A DNA stretch of 64,000 nucleotides. It comes from Novosphingobium sp. KCTC 2891 (GTDB lineage Bacteria; Pseudomonadota; Alphaproteobacteria; Sphingomonadales; Sphingomonadaceae). The stretch is from positions 233,977 through 297,976 of the forward strand of contig NZ_JAPCZG010000005.1 of the NCBI RefSeq assembly GCF_025938155.1. Reading direction: 5' to 3'. Both the position numbers and the translations under genes were made by a program. The notes beneath the pieces are model-generated. The model was not told where the DNA came from. It searched no databases and saw only the letters and a program-made list of their open reading frames with translations. Numbering within the stretch: position 1 is the first letter of the stretch; each line of letters opens with the position of its first letter. Of this stretch, positions 34,392-42,375 are shown piece after piece.

Positions 34392-36089
34392 TTAGGCGGC
34401 CACAAGCTCGGCCGCCACATCGACGGCGCCCGGAACGATGACCCCGCGCGCATCTGCCGAATACCCTTCGGCAGCGGTCCACGCCACGCCGCCGCCCACG
34501 ATCACGGTGTCGACGCCGTGCGCATCGCGGACGTAACGGCTGCCGTCGCCGGGCACGTCCTGCACGAAGACTTCCTCGCCCCGATCGATCGCTGCCGGAT
34601 CGAACACGACGATATCGGCGACAAGGCCCTTTTGCAGCAAGCCGCGATCGGGGATGCCCCAGATGGCGGCGGTGTCGGACGTCACCTTCTTCACCGCTTC
34701 CTCGATCGTCAGCATGCCGGCGCCGCGGACGAAGTGGCCGAACAGGTAGCCGGTGTCGCCATAAGTCGAGAACGAAAGGATATGCGCACCGCCGTCGCTG
34801 GCGCCGATGTGGACGCGGGGATGCTTCAGCAGCCCGCCCACCTTGTCGTCCTGGTTATGGCCCATGCCCTCGGCGATGAAATGCGCGTCGAGCCTCTCCT
34901 CCACCGACAGGTCGATCATCGCTTTGAGCGGCGTGACACCGCGCATCTGTCCGATTTCGGTGAGCGTCTTGCCCACATACTGCTGGTTGGCCGCGCTTGC
35001 CACCTGGCGCAGCCGCAGGGCAGCCCAGAGCGGCATCTGCGACGTCGCCTCGGCGATCAGCCTGGCGCGGCTTTCCGGGTTGCTGAATGCCTCCACGATC
35101 TCGTCCGGCGAGCCGAACCGCATCACGTTGTACCAGCCCGGCAGGCGAATGAAGATCAGGCTCGGCACCGCAAAGGTGAAGCTGATGTCGATCGGGCGCG
35201 TCTGCACCTGCGGCCAGACCCGCGCGCCGCGCGCAAACTGTTCATCGACCCGTGCCATCACCCGTTCGACCGCGTCCACGTTGTCCGCACTGACGAACAG
35301 CGGCGAAAACGTGGTGGGAATCGAATGCTTGAGCGACAGCTCCGCCAACTGGTCCAGCCGGGCGATGGTGAGATCGGGATCGTAGAACTCGGGCACGATC
35401 TGAAGCACGCGGCCATATTCGCTCAGCACGCTGGCCAGCGCATCGACTTCGCCGGCATCGGCATAGCGGCTGGGCACAGGCTTCAGCGTCTCGTCCATGT
35501 CGACATAGCTGGTGGAAAGACCGATCGCGCCGGCATCGAGGCATTCGCGCAGCAGATCCTGCATCGCGGCGATCTCGTCCGGGGTGGCCGTGCGCTCCAT
35601 CGCCGCTTCGCCCATCACCCACAACCGCAGCACGCTGTGCCCGACCAACTGGCCGACGTTGATCGCCAGCCCCTTGCGAATGCGCGCCAGGTATTCGGAG
35701 AAGCTCTCCCAATCCCACACCACGCCTTCCCTGAAGGCCTTGAGCGGCATTTCCTCGATCTGGTTGAACATGCCGACCAGCTTCATCCGGTGCTCGGCCT
35801 TGAGCGGGGCCAGCGACAGCGAGCAATTGCCCGAAACGATGGTGGTGACGCCGTGCGACAGCGCGGGCTTGGCATAGCCGTCCCACAGCAACTGCGCGTC
35901 GAAATGGGTGTGCGGATCAATGAAGCCGGGCGCGACGATCTTGCCGGCGGCGTCGATCTCGCGGGCCCCGCCCTGCTCGATACGGCCGATCTTCGCGATG
36001 CGACCGCCCTGCACCGCGACATCGGCGGCATAGGCAGGCATTCCGGAGCCATCGACGACCCGTCCGTTGCGGATTACCAGATCATACAT
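34392..36089 (-). CDS. N-acyl-D-amino-acid deacylase-like amidohydrolase
   Basis: 565 residues. It has the amidohydrolase beginning 'VIRNGRVVDGSGMPAYAADV', the first metal motif 'VAPGFIDPHTHFDAQLLWD' (H-x-H) and a late 'HIGASDGGAHILSFS' metal Asp region. It is the D-aminoacylase/dihydroorotase-like family, in which N-acyl-D-amino acids or related amides are hydrolysed; many sphingomonad members are uncharacterised. The ATG follows GGGAGAG. It is the last gene of a minus-strand operon that begins with two unknown small proteins. Confidence 0.87.
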   Translation of the reverse strand: MYDLVIRNGRVVDGSGMPAYAADVAVQGGRIAKIGRIEQGGAREIDAAGKIVAPGFIDPHTHFDAQLLWDGYAKPALSHGVTTIVSGNCSLSLAPLKAEHRMKLVGMFNQIEEMPLKAFREGVVWDWESFSEYLARIRKGLAINVGQLVGHSVLRLWVMGEAAMERTATPDEIAAMQDLLRECLDAGAIGLSTSYVDMDETLKPVPSRYADAGEVDALASVLSEYGRVLQIVPEFYDPDLTIARLDQLAELSLKHSIPTTFSPLFVSADNVDAVERVMARVDEQFARGARVWPQVQTRPIDISFTFAVPSLIFIRLPGWYNVMRFGSPDEIVEAFSNPESRARLIAEATSQMPLWAALRLRQVASAANQQYVGKTLTEIGQMRGVTPLKAMIDLSVEERLDAHFIAEGMGHNQDDKVGGLLKHPRVHIGASDGGAHILSFSTYGDTGYLFGHFVRGAGMLTIEEAVKKVTSDTAAIWGIPDRGLLQKGLVADIVVFDPAAIDRGEEVFVQDVPGDGSRYVRDAHGVDTVIVGGGVAWTAAEGYSADARGVIVPGAVDVAAELVAA

Positions 36090-36111
36090 CTCAATCTCTC
36101 CCGGTATTTTT

Positions 36112-36357
36112 CTATGCTGCTTTTTCGGCGAAGCGGCTGGACGAGGCGATCAGCGCATCGCGCACCTTCTCCCAGCCAACGCCGATCAACTGTTCCGCCG
36201 CGCTGACCCCGCAAGAGGACAGCAGCGTGCGGGCGGCGAATTCGTCCAGCGTCACCAGCGACTGCCCGCCATTGGCGAACATGAGCGTGACGAGCAGTTC
36301 GGCCTCGCCATCATGCGCGGCGGCAATGCGAACCTGGCTGACCGTGGCGCCCGGCAC
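36112..36357 (-). CDS. Uncharacterised small protein (81 aa) upstream of the amidohydrolase
   Basis: 81 residues from a GTG located three bases after the preceding stop. Pattern: a beta-rich half ('AELLVTLMFANGGQSLVTLD') then helices ('ARTLLSSCGV', 'GVGWEKVRDALIASS'). No family recognised and no signal peptide. The next gene, the amidohydrolase, starts 22 bases downstream, so they are co-transcribed. Its fixed position suggests an accessory or regulatory subunit, by inference. Confidence 0.6.
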   Translation of the reverse strand: MPGATVSQVRIAAAHDGEAELLVTLMFANGGQSLVTLDEFAARTLLSSCGVSAAEQLIGVGWEKVRDALIASSSRFAEKAA

Positions 36358-36360
36358 GGT

Positions 36361-36594
36361 TCAGGCGCGCGGCGGTTCGACGAAGATCACGTCGCTGGGC
36401 AGGATCGGGTTGTCTCCGCGCAGGCGGCCCACCCCGCCGGCAGCCCGCATGAAAACATGCAGGTTCCAGCTTTGCAGCATCCCAACAGCATCGGCTTCTG
36501 CCGTCCTGGGAAGTTCGCGGCGGGCAATCGATTCCCAACTGTCACCACCCTGTGGCAAAATCGATTTCCGAACGGTGGAAAGTTCCGGAGCCAT
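36361..36594 (-). CDS. LysM-like small protein (77 aa)
   Basis: 77 residues. 'GGDSWESIARRELP' followed later by 'ILPSDVIFVEPPRA' resembles a LysM fold (G-D-S-W-x-x-I-A ... L-x-P-x-D-x-I-x-V-P). No signal peptide is present, unlike cell-wall LysM proteins, so a cytosolic role is implied. The ATG at 36594 is supported by AGAGGA 11 bases upstream, preferred over an in-frame GTG three codons earlier that is too close. First gene of the amidohydrolase operon. Confidence 0.6.
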   Translation of the reverse strand: MAPELSTVRKSILPQGGDSWESIARRELPRTAEADAVGMLQSWNLHVFMRAAGGVGRLRGDNPILPSDVIFVEPPRA

Positions 36595-36668
36595 CGCGTT
36601 CACATCCTCTGACCGTTATTGTTTCTTGTGATGTCCTTCCGGACAATCCGTTCCGCTTATCGCCTGAT

Positions 36669-36681
36669 ATATGATGCATAT
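36669..36681. promoter_or_regulatory. Candidate operator in the divergent region
   Basis: ATATG-ATG-CATAT: a perfect 5-3-5 dyad in an AT-rich patch midway between the LysM-like operon and the epimerase gene. Short AT-rich palindromes with a 3-base centre are typical of GntR-type operators. A GntR gene lies 3 kb away, but binding is an inference. Confidence 0.35.
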
Positions 36682-36837
36682 TTCATAGCTGCGGGCAAAC
36701 GGAAAGGCCTGCCAACGCAAAACCGCCGGTCCGATTGCCCTGATCGCGGGCTGCAGCGACGGAATCCCGTCCCTATGACGGGCACGCCACGCCGTGCAAA
36801 ATGCCGGGACAGGCAATCAAAAGGCTGGAGCGACGAC

Positions 36838-37890
36838 ATGAAATTGCTGGTGATGGGCGGCAACCGCTACATCGGGTTGCAGCTCGTCCATGAACTGGTG
36901 GAGCAAGGCCACGATGTGACCGTGCTCAACAGCCATGAAGCGTCGCTGCCGCCCGGGGTGCACCGACTGCACGGCCAGCGGCACGATCCGGGCACGCTCG
37001 AACGCCTGCTGCTGCCGCTGCGCGACAGCTTCGACGCAGTGTTCGACAATACCGCCTACACCCCCGACCATCTCGAGCCGATGATCGAGATTTTCCGTGG
37101 GCGGGTGCAGCATTTCATCTTCACCAGTTCGATCGCGGTCTATGAAATGGCGGCTGCCCAGCCCATCGACGAAGGCTGCCTCGTAGGCCGCGATGCCGAC
37201 ACTGCGCTCTACGGTGCCTATGCCGCAGGCAAGGTGCATTGCGAGGAACGGTTGGCACGCGAACACGCCGCCAACGGCTTTCCCTTCACCGCGCTGCGCG
37301 TCACCCATTCGTGCGGACCGATGAGCCCCGCCGTCACGCGCGAGCCGGGCACCTTCATGCGCCTGGAGCTCGGCCGCCCGCTGCTCATCGCCGGAAAGGT
37401 GGAGGCGATGGTGCACTTCATCCACACCCGCGACGTAGCCCGCGCGCTGGTCGCGGTGCTGGGCAAGCCCCATACTGCGGGCCAGATCTACAATGTGGCG
37501 GGCAAACAGTTTTCCAGCATCGTCAACTACATGCGTCTGATGGCCGCGGCCGTGGGCGTCGAACCCGAAATCGTGATGATGCCAGACGACCTGCCCGCCC
37601 ATATGCGCTCGCCGATCGTCCACTGGCTCGAAGCGAGCCGGGGCAGCATGGTTTTCTCGATCGAAAAGGCCAAGGCTGATCTGAACTGGGAGCCAAAGTT
37701 CTCGCTCGCCGAGGCGTTGGCGGATTCCTACGCCTGGTTCCGGAACGGCGGCCGCGAAAAGTACGAATACGACTTTTCGCAGGACGACGAGATCCTCGCC
37801 GAAATCGCGCGGCATGGGGGCGTTTCGGCAAGCGACGGCCCGGATCGCACGGTGTTCCGCGCGCAGCTCGATACGCTCAGGAACATGTGA
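36838..37890 (+). CDS. NAD-dependent epimerase/dehydratase family protein
   Basis: About 350 residues. The N-terminal Rossmann motif 'MKLLVMGGNRYIGLQLVHEL' has the G-G-x-x-x-I-G spacing. The usual Y-x-x-x-K appears as 'LYGAYAAGKVHCEERLAREH'. 'YNVAGKQFSSIVNYMRLMAA' resembles the C-terminal substrate domain of sugar-nucleotide enzymes, but extended SDRs of this type act on many substrates, including steroids. The start at 36838 has CTGGAG. A strong bidirectional hairpin terminates the unit. Confidence 0.85.
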   Translation: MKLLVMGGNRYIGLQLVHELVEQGHDVTVLNSHEASLPPGVHRLHGQRHDPGTLERLLLPLRDSFDAVFDNTAYTPDHLEPMIEIFRGRVQHFIFTSSIAVYEMAAAQPIDEGCLVGRDADTALYGAYAAGKVHCEERLAREHAANGFPFTALRVTHSCGPMSPAVTREPGTFMRLELGRPLLIAGKVEAMVHFIHTRDVARALVAVLGKPHTAGQIYNVAGKQFSSIVNYMRLMAAAVGVEPEIVMMPDDLPAHMRSPIVHWLEASRGSMVFSIEKAKADLNWEPKFSLAEALADSYAWFRNGGREKYEYDFSQDDEILAEIARHGGVSASDGPDRTVFRAQLDTLRNM

Positions 37891-38039
37891 CGCTGCGTGA
37901 CGCCGTCCTCCTCCATGACTTCCGGCTCGCCCTCCCCGTCCTCAAGTGCCTGCGTCGGCCTTCCGCCGAAGTGACGCTGTGCTCGTTTGCGTCCATCCCG
38001 CTTCCCACTCTCTCCTGCCCATCCTGAGGGCAAAACTCG

Positions 38040-38078
38040 AAGGCCGGCCTCCCTCTCAGGAGACCGGCCTTTTCTTTG
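38040..38078 (+). terminator. Intrinsic terminator between convergent genes
   Basis: AAGGCCGG-CCTCC, short loop, GGAG-A-CCGGCCTT then TTCTTT. It is also usable on the minus strand, where the tail reads GAGTTTTG. It separates the epimerase (plus) from the DUF7064-like gene (minus). Confidence 0.85.
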
Positions 38079-38094
38079 TCGACGGGCGTGACCC

Positions 38095-39216
38095 TCAGAG
38101 CGGGTCGAGGAAGCCCTTCATGCCATAACGGGTGTGTGGGCCAACGATGTACTGCTCCAGCGCGCCCACGCCCACCTTGTCGCCGCAGGTTGCGCGCACC
38201 ACGTGCTGTACGTGCATGAATTGCGGCGCGTTGATATCGATCTCGTTGATATTCCAGCTCTCCAGCGTCCACGCTTCCTCGCCCTTGTAGAAGCCGTGTC
38301 CCCACTCGGGATGGTTATAGCCGGTGCCATACATGTGATAGCGCAGCAGCGGTTCGAGGACGAAGGTCTCCTTCCGCCCGTCGGGATAGATCGTGTCGAT
38401 TTCCGCCCTGCTGATCATGCGCGTGCCGGGTGTGAATTCGAGCCGGTGATCACCGCAGACCGCCTCGGCCACCTGGCGCTCATCCAGCGTGTCGAAATCG
38501 CTGTTCATGTCGAATGTCTTGAAAACCTGCGCAAACTCCTTCCAGCGCCTGGAATCCTCGTATTCGTGCTGGCCCCAGTGGGTGCAGCGATCATCCCAGT
38601 GGATGGGCGCCCACAGCCAGAAGAACTGGCTCGGCATATCGCGCGAAACGCCGCGCTCGGGCTCGCCCGTCCAGCGCCAGCCCCACGAGCGATCCTTGGT
38701 GCCGAAGGTGGTCTTGGGGCTGATCTCGGTGCGCTTCCCATTGACCTCGATCCAGCCTTCCCAGCGGCCGAACTGGCTGAAGCGCTTCATCTGCGCCACG
38801 GTGCGGACACCCTGCTTCATATGGTCCGCCGGCTCCTCGTGGGCCACCGTGCTGGCGTGGAAATAGAGATCGCAGGCAAAACCGGTGTCGTTCGGCTCCA
38901 CCATCACGCGCACCGTCTTCATCGGCTCGACGATCTCGTGGCGCATTGGCCCGGCGAACAGGTCGGTGCGATCCCCGCGCAAGTGGCGCGAGGCGCGGAA
39001 CGAATCCTGCGTGCCGTCCTTGCGAACGATCGAAACCGCGCCGTCCATCACCTCGCGGTTGGGATAGGCGGCGAAGGCGACCCCGATGTAGAATTCTCCA
39101 TCGAAATCATAACCATTGTACCAGTACCGAGCATACATATTACGCTCGCTGGAGAACATGTAGGATAGCGGCTCCGCCGTCTGGTGCACTGGATAATCAT
39201 CGTATTTGATCAGCAT
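38095..39216 (-). CDS. DUF7064/7065-like protein
   Basis: About 373 residues, soluble, beta-rich and aromatic-rich, with 'RDMPSQFFWLWAPIHWDD' and 'GYNHPEWGHGFYKGEEAWTL', typical of the lipocalin-like two-domain proteins (tocopherol-cyclase/CrtC-like fold) annotated DUF7064/DUF7065; family names are from memory. These genes occur repeatedly in actinobacterial and sphingomonad catabolic clusters for steroids and other hydrophobics. Function unknown. CGGGAG precedes the chosen ATG; an upstream in-frame start adds 13 residues. A second member lies at 55878-56891. Confidence 0.65.
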   Translation of the reverse strand: MLIKYDDYPVHQTAEPLSYMFSSERNMYARYWYNGYDFDGEFYIGVAFAAYPNREVMDGAVSIVRKDGTQDSFRASRHLRGDRTDLFAGPMRHEIVEPMKTVRVMVEPNDTGFACDLYFHASTVAHEEPADHMKQGVRTVAQMKRFSQFGRWEGWIEVNGKRTEISPKTTFGTKDRSWGWRWTGEPERGVSRDMPSQFFWLWAPIHWDDRCTHWGQHEYEDSRRWKEFAQVFKTFDMNSDFDTLDERQVAEAVCGDHRLEFTPGTRMISRAEIDTIYPDGRKETFVLEPLLRYHMYGTGYNHPEWGHGFYKGEEAWTLESWNINEIDINAPQFMHVQHVVRATCGDKVGVGALEQYIVGPHTRYGMKGFLDPL

Positions 39217-39592
39217 TGCCGTCTCCCGCAGAAATCGCGTTCCGGAGGCCAGCACGCGGCCCCGCCATCACCGCTTTTCCTCCCGGCGCGACGTTCCCCC
39301 AAGCGACGGATACCCGTCCATCGCCCGGCCTGACCGGCAGCCCAAGCCATCCGATCCGCGCAGATGCCGGGACAGGTTCACAACAGGCGCTATTCCTCCT
39401 CTAGCCGAACGAGATCAGCCGAGGGCTATTCGGCAAGCGGGTCGAAGTTTGCGAAAACCCCGATGGCGCCCTCCAGATCCATGGAGGGCACAGGGCGCCG
39501 GGCGGTCTGTTCGCGTCTCTTCGCCAGAGACCAGCACCGCGGCAAGATCATACGTCTGCCAGAACGGCGCTGGCCGGCTTGAATTGCGGCTG
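39217..39592. other. Gap without convincing gene
   Basis: 376 bases between the DUF7064-like start and the thiolase-like stop. On the minus strand, near 39590-39430, two different frames carry protein-like stretches ('FWQTYDLAAVLVSGEE' and then 'LEGAIGVFANFDPLAE' followed by a stop), as if one short gene had suffered a frameshift. The evidence is too weak for a call. Confidence 0.35.
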
Positions 39593-41128
39593 TCAGTTCA
39601 GCTTGACGATCAGGCTGACGATGTCCTCGGCCACCAGTTGCACATCCCGGCCGATGATTTCCTCTGCTTCGGCCCGTTGCAGGATTTCAGGATCACGGAT
39701 GCGGGCATAGCATCGGCTGCCGTCGGGAAGATCGCAAATCGCGGCGCCGTGCGTCGGATTACCGCTGCGGTCATGCATCACGGTGTAAGTGACCACCCGT
39801 GCCGGCCCTGACGCGCCATCGGTGATGGGGCATTGCGCGATGGCGTCCAGTTCGCGCTGGATCGCGGCCTGATCGATGTGGCGCAGGTCCTGTGGCGGCG
39901 GTGCGGCGGCATAGATTGCGAAAACGTGGTTGGACATCATCATGCCAACGCCGCTGACCAGCCCCTTGCCATCGGGATCGGCACGCAGCCGCTCGGCAAG
40001 GGCGGTGATCGACGTCAGCATGTAGCTGCTGCCGGGGCCGCCGCCATAGGGCAGCCCCCCAGTGAGCGTCACCGCATCCCCGCCGCGATCGCCAATCCCC
40101 AGCGCATCGCGCCCGAAGTTCACGGCTGAGGTGAAGCAGCTGTAAAGATCCACATGATCGATATCGGCGGCGGTCACGCCTGCGGCCTCCAGAGTGGCCG
40201 ATGCGGCTGCGGCCATTGCCGGCGAACGGGCCAGATCCTTGCGCACGGCGATGGCCACCGGGTCTTCAGCATAACACGATGTCCAGGGATAGACGCGGTT
40301 TTCGCGCGCGATGTCGTGCGCGTTAGCCCAGCCTTCGGTGGCGATGAGCAAGCCGGCGGCCATGTCCACATCGATGATCGCCACCATCGACTTGGCATAA
40401 GGATAGGCGATCATGCGGTTGCTGGGCACGGCGTCGACCAGTTCATCCGCCGTGCGCTCGGCCTGAAACCACGCATGGGGATTGCGTGCGGCCACGCGGG
40501 TCATCCCGGCCAGGGTCTCGCCCAGTTCGGCGCGATAGGCTTCGGGCGACGTGCCGCGGGCGGCGCGCCGGGCAAGGTCGCGCATGGCAAAGCCGTAAAC
40601 CGCGCCCACGCCCTCGGTCAGGCCAATGGCGGCTTCGCCGGGATGCTGGTGCGCATCGAGATCGAAGGCGTACTGCGGGCCGTCCGGGTGGGGGAAACTC
40701 CAGTCCGGCGCCTCGCCGCGCATCCTGAAATGGCGCACGGTTGCCAAGGCCTCGGCTCCGCAAATCAGCCCGACCTCCGCCTCGCCGCTGGTCAGGGCCT
40801 TGCACAGCTTGTTGACCATGCTCTGCCCTGCGGTTCCGCTGGGGGCGCTCACCTCGCGGACGTTAGGGGACGCGTCGAGGCGCTGGGCCAGCCGCATGAC
40901 CGGATCATCGTAACGCCATGACATGCAATCGGTGACCAGCACGGCATCGAGTTCGCGCAGGGTGGCAGGAGGCAGGCCTGCATCGCCAGCGGCCGCGCGT
41001 GCCACGTCCTCCCACATCTGCAGCGGTTCCTTGCCCGGCAGCGCGGCGCGTTGGCCGGTGATCCGGGCGACGCCGATGATGACGGGGGTGCGGGGATCAA
41101 TGGCCGATGTGGGCGCGGTCGAGGGCAT
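39593..41128 (-). CDS. Thiolase-like (SCP2/DitF/Ltp2-type) protein apparently lacking the N-terminal nucleophilic Cys
   Basis: About 511 residues. The thiolase fold is clear: 'TPVIIGVARITGQRAALPGK', 'VGLICGAEALATVRH', 'IDHVDLYSCFTSAVNFGRDA' and 'GVGMMMSNHVFAIYAA'. The position that carries the acyl-accepting Cys in thiolases, usually C-S-S or C-A-S, reads 'VSAPSGTAGQSMVNKL', without Cys. This resembles SCP2-type and Ltp2/DitF proteins, which in steroid pathways perform aldol cleavage with a MaoC/DUF35 partner rather than thiolysis. A C-terminal beta domain (about 410-511) starts 'VVTYTVMHDRSGNPTHG'. The ATG at 41128 was chosen over a longer TTG start. Confidence 0.82.
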   Translation of the reverse strand: MPSTAPTSAIDPRTPVIIGVARITGQRAALPGKEPLQMWEDVARAAAGDAGLPPATLRELDAVLVTDCMSWRYDDPVMRLAQRLDASPNVREVSAPSGTAGQSMVNKLCKALTSGEAEVGLICGAEALATVRHFRMRGEAPDWSFPHPDGPQYAFDLDAHQHPGEAAIGLTEGVGAVYGFAMRDLARRAARGTSPEAYRAELGETLAGMTRVAARNPHAWFQAERTADELVDAVPSNRMIAYPYAKSMVAIIDVDMAAGLLIATEGWANAHDIARENRVYPWTSCYAEDPVAIAVRKDLARSPAMAAAASATLEAAGVTAADIDHVDLYSCFTSAVNFGRDALGIGDRGGDAVTLTGGLPYGGGPGSSYMLTSITALAERLRADPDGKGLVSGVGMMMSNHVFAIYAAAPPPQDLRHIDQAAIQRELDAIAQCPITDGASGPARVVTYTVMHDRSGNPTHGAAICDLPDGSRCYARIRDPEILQRAEAEEIIGRDVQLVAEDIVSLIVKLN

Positions 41129-41132
41129 CTTG

Positions 41133-41291
41133 TCATCCAATCGTCTGGTTCGGACCTGCGGGAAGATCGTCGAATTCGCACAAGGCTTCTTCTGTATGTT
41201 CGCCAACGGCAGGCGCGCGGTGGCAACCGGCGTGCGGTTGTTCCACTTCGATTACCTTCACCCCTGCCAGAGGGCCGTGCTGCATCGCCAT
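41133..41291 (-). pseudogene. Internally deleted remnant of a CaiB/BaiF CoA transferase
   Basis: A short frame reads 'MAMQHGPLAGVKVIEVE', the unmistakable N-terminus of class III CoA transferases (PLAGVKVIE), then passes directly into 'APAVGEHTEEALCEFDDLP', which resembles their C-terminus (A-P-x-L-G-E-H-T-E-E-V-L). About 350 codons, including the catalytic Asp region, are missing between the two. It abuts the thiolase-like start on the same strand. A deletion inside an ancestral gene explains this better than chance. Confidence 0.7.
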
Positions 41292-41377
41292 TTTCGCTGG
41301 CCCGATGCGGGTAAAAGACGGTGCTACAGGCAGCGGCTTATCATTGCGCGAAACCCGGCTTGCCTGGGTATGCAACC

Positions 41378-42172
41378 TTATTCGAACCGCAGCAGCCGTT
41401 CGGGATGGTCGGAAAAATCGCGAAACATGCCCTCGGTCGATACGGCATCGTCAAGGCGTTCGGGAGCATAGCCGTAGCACACGCCTTCGACCATCTTGCG
41501 GAACGCGGGGTCCTGCCGCCCGGACGGCGATGCGAACTGGCGCGCGGCAACCACGAAGAAGCCCTTGTGCAGGACAAGGCAGTCCTCCATCTCCTGGTCC
41601 GACAGGCCCGCCTCATCGACCGCCCATCGCAGGAAGCCGCCGCGCATGGCGCGCCCGGCATAGCGGGCGGGCGCAACGATGACGTTGTTCTCCACCGTCC
41701 AGTCCAGCACCTCTTCGCCATTGCGGCGCAACGTGCCGCGGGCGGGGCCAGACACGGCATCGGGAATGTCTATCTCGAACAGCCAGTCCACATTGCCGCG
41801 CCGGCAGTGGCGCAGGGCCATCCACGCGAGGTCCAGCATATGGGTGCAATTGTGCCTCGCCCGGCCGCCTGCAAAGAAATCCCCCGTGGAAATGCCGATG
41901 TCCATGCCCACCAGTTCGGCCAGCGGCGCGGCTGCACCGGCGCAATGGGTCAGCGAATAGCGCTGAAATTCGGATTCAACGGCTGTCACCTTCACGCCAT
42001 CGTGAAAAAGGCTGCAAAACATGGCATGGCGATGATCTTCCAGCGCGGCATCCACCCGGCCGTCCCGACCGCGCAACAGGATCGAGCGCCGGCTTGTCCC
42101 CTTGCCCCAGCACTCCGCGATGGCGAATCCGGCCATACCGGCGGAAGTAGCCGCGTCGGCAGATTTCGTCAT
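41378..42172 (-). CDS. DUF2889-family protein
   Basis: About 264 residues. Landmarks are 'DHRHAMFCSLFHDGVKVTAV', 'PLAELVGMDIGIS' and 'RARHNCTHMLDLAWMALRH'; the C-T-H-x-x-D-L motif after a long beta region is the signature by which I place it with DUF2889. A second, longer member is at 62536-63597 with 'GCTHLNDML'. Such genes sit beside acyl-CoA and Rieske genes in catabolic clusters, function unknown. GGGGAAGG precedes the ATG. The C-terminal half also resembles hydratase-associated domains, so the assignment is moderate. Confidence 0.6.
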   Translation of the reverse strand: MTKSADAATSAGMAGFAIAECWGKGTSRRSILLRGRDGRVDAALEDHRHAMFCSLFHDGVKVTAVESEFQRYSLTHCAGAAAPLAELVGMDIGISTGDFFAGGRARHNCTHMLDLAWMALRHCRRGNVDWLFEIDIPDAVSGPARGTLRRNGEEVLDWTVENNVIVAPARYAGRAMRGGFLRWAVDEAGLSDQEMEDCLVLHKGFFVVAARQFASPSGRQDPAFRKMVEGVCYGYAPERLDDAVSTEGMFRDFSDHPERLLRFE

Positions 42173-42375
42173 GATTTGGCCTTCCCCGTGCAGATCTGTC
42201 AGCCGGCGATATAGCCAGCCTTTCCGCTTGCGGGAGGGCGCGGCGAGCCCATGCACTTGCAGCGCATGTCACATATCAGCCAGAGGCAAATGCACGGCGC
42301 ATCCGCGGTTGGGCTTTGCCCGGTTGCATGAAATGAAGGCTGTTCGTTCAGCCTGGAACCAGCCGCAACCGCATC

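Noticed and set aside
39430..39592. Two protein-like frames in the gap before the thiolase-like stop
   Set aside because: No family match and no continuous frame; recorded as a gap instead.
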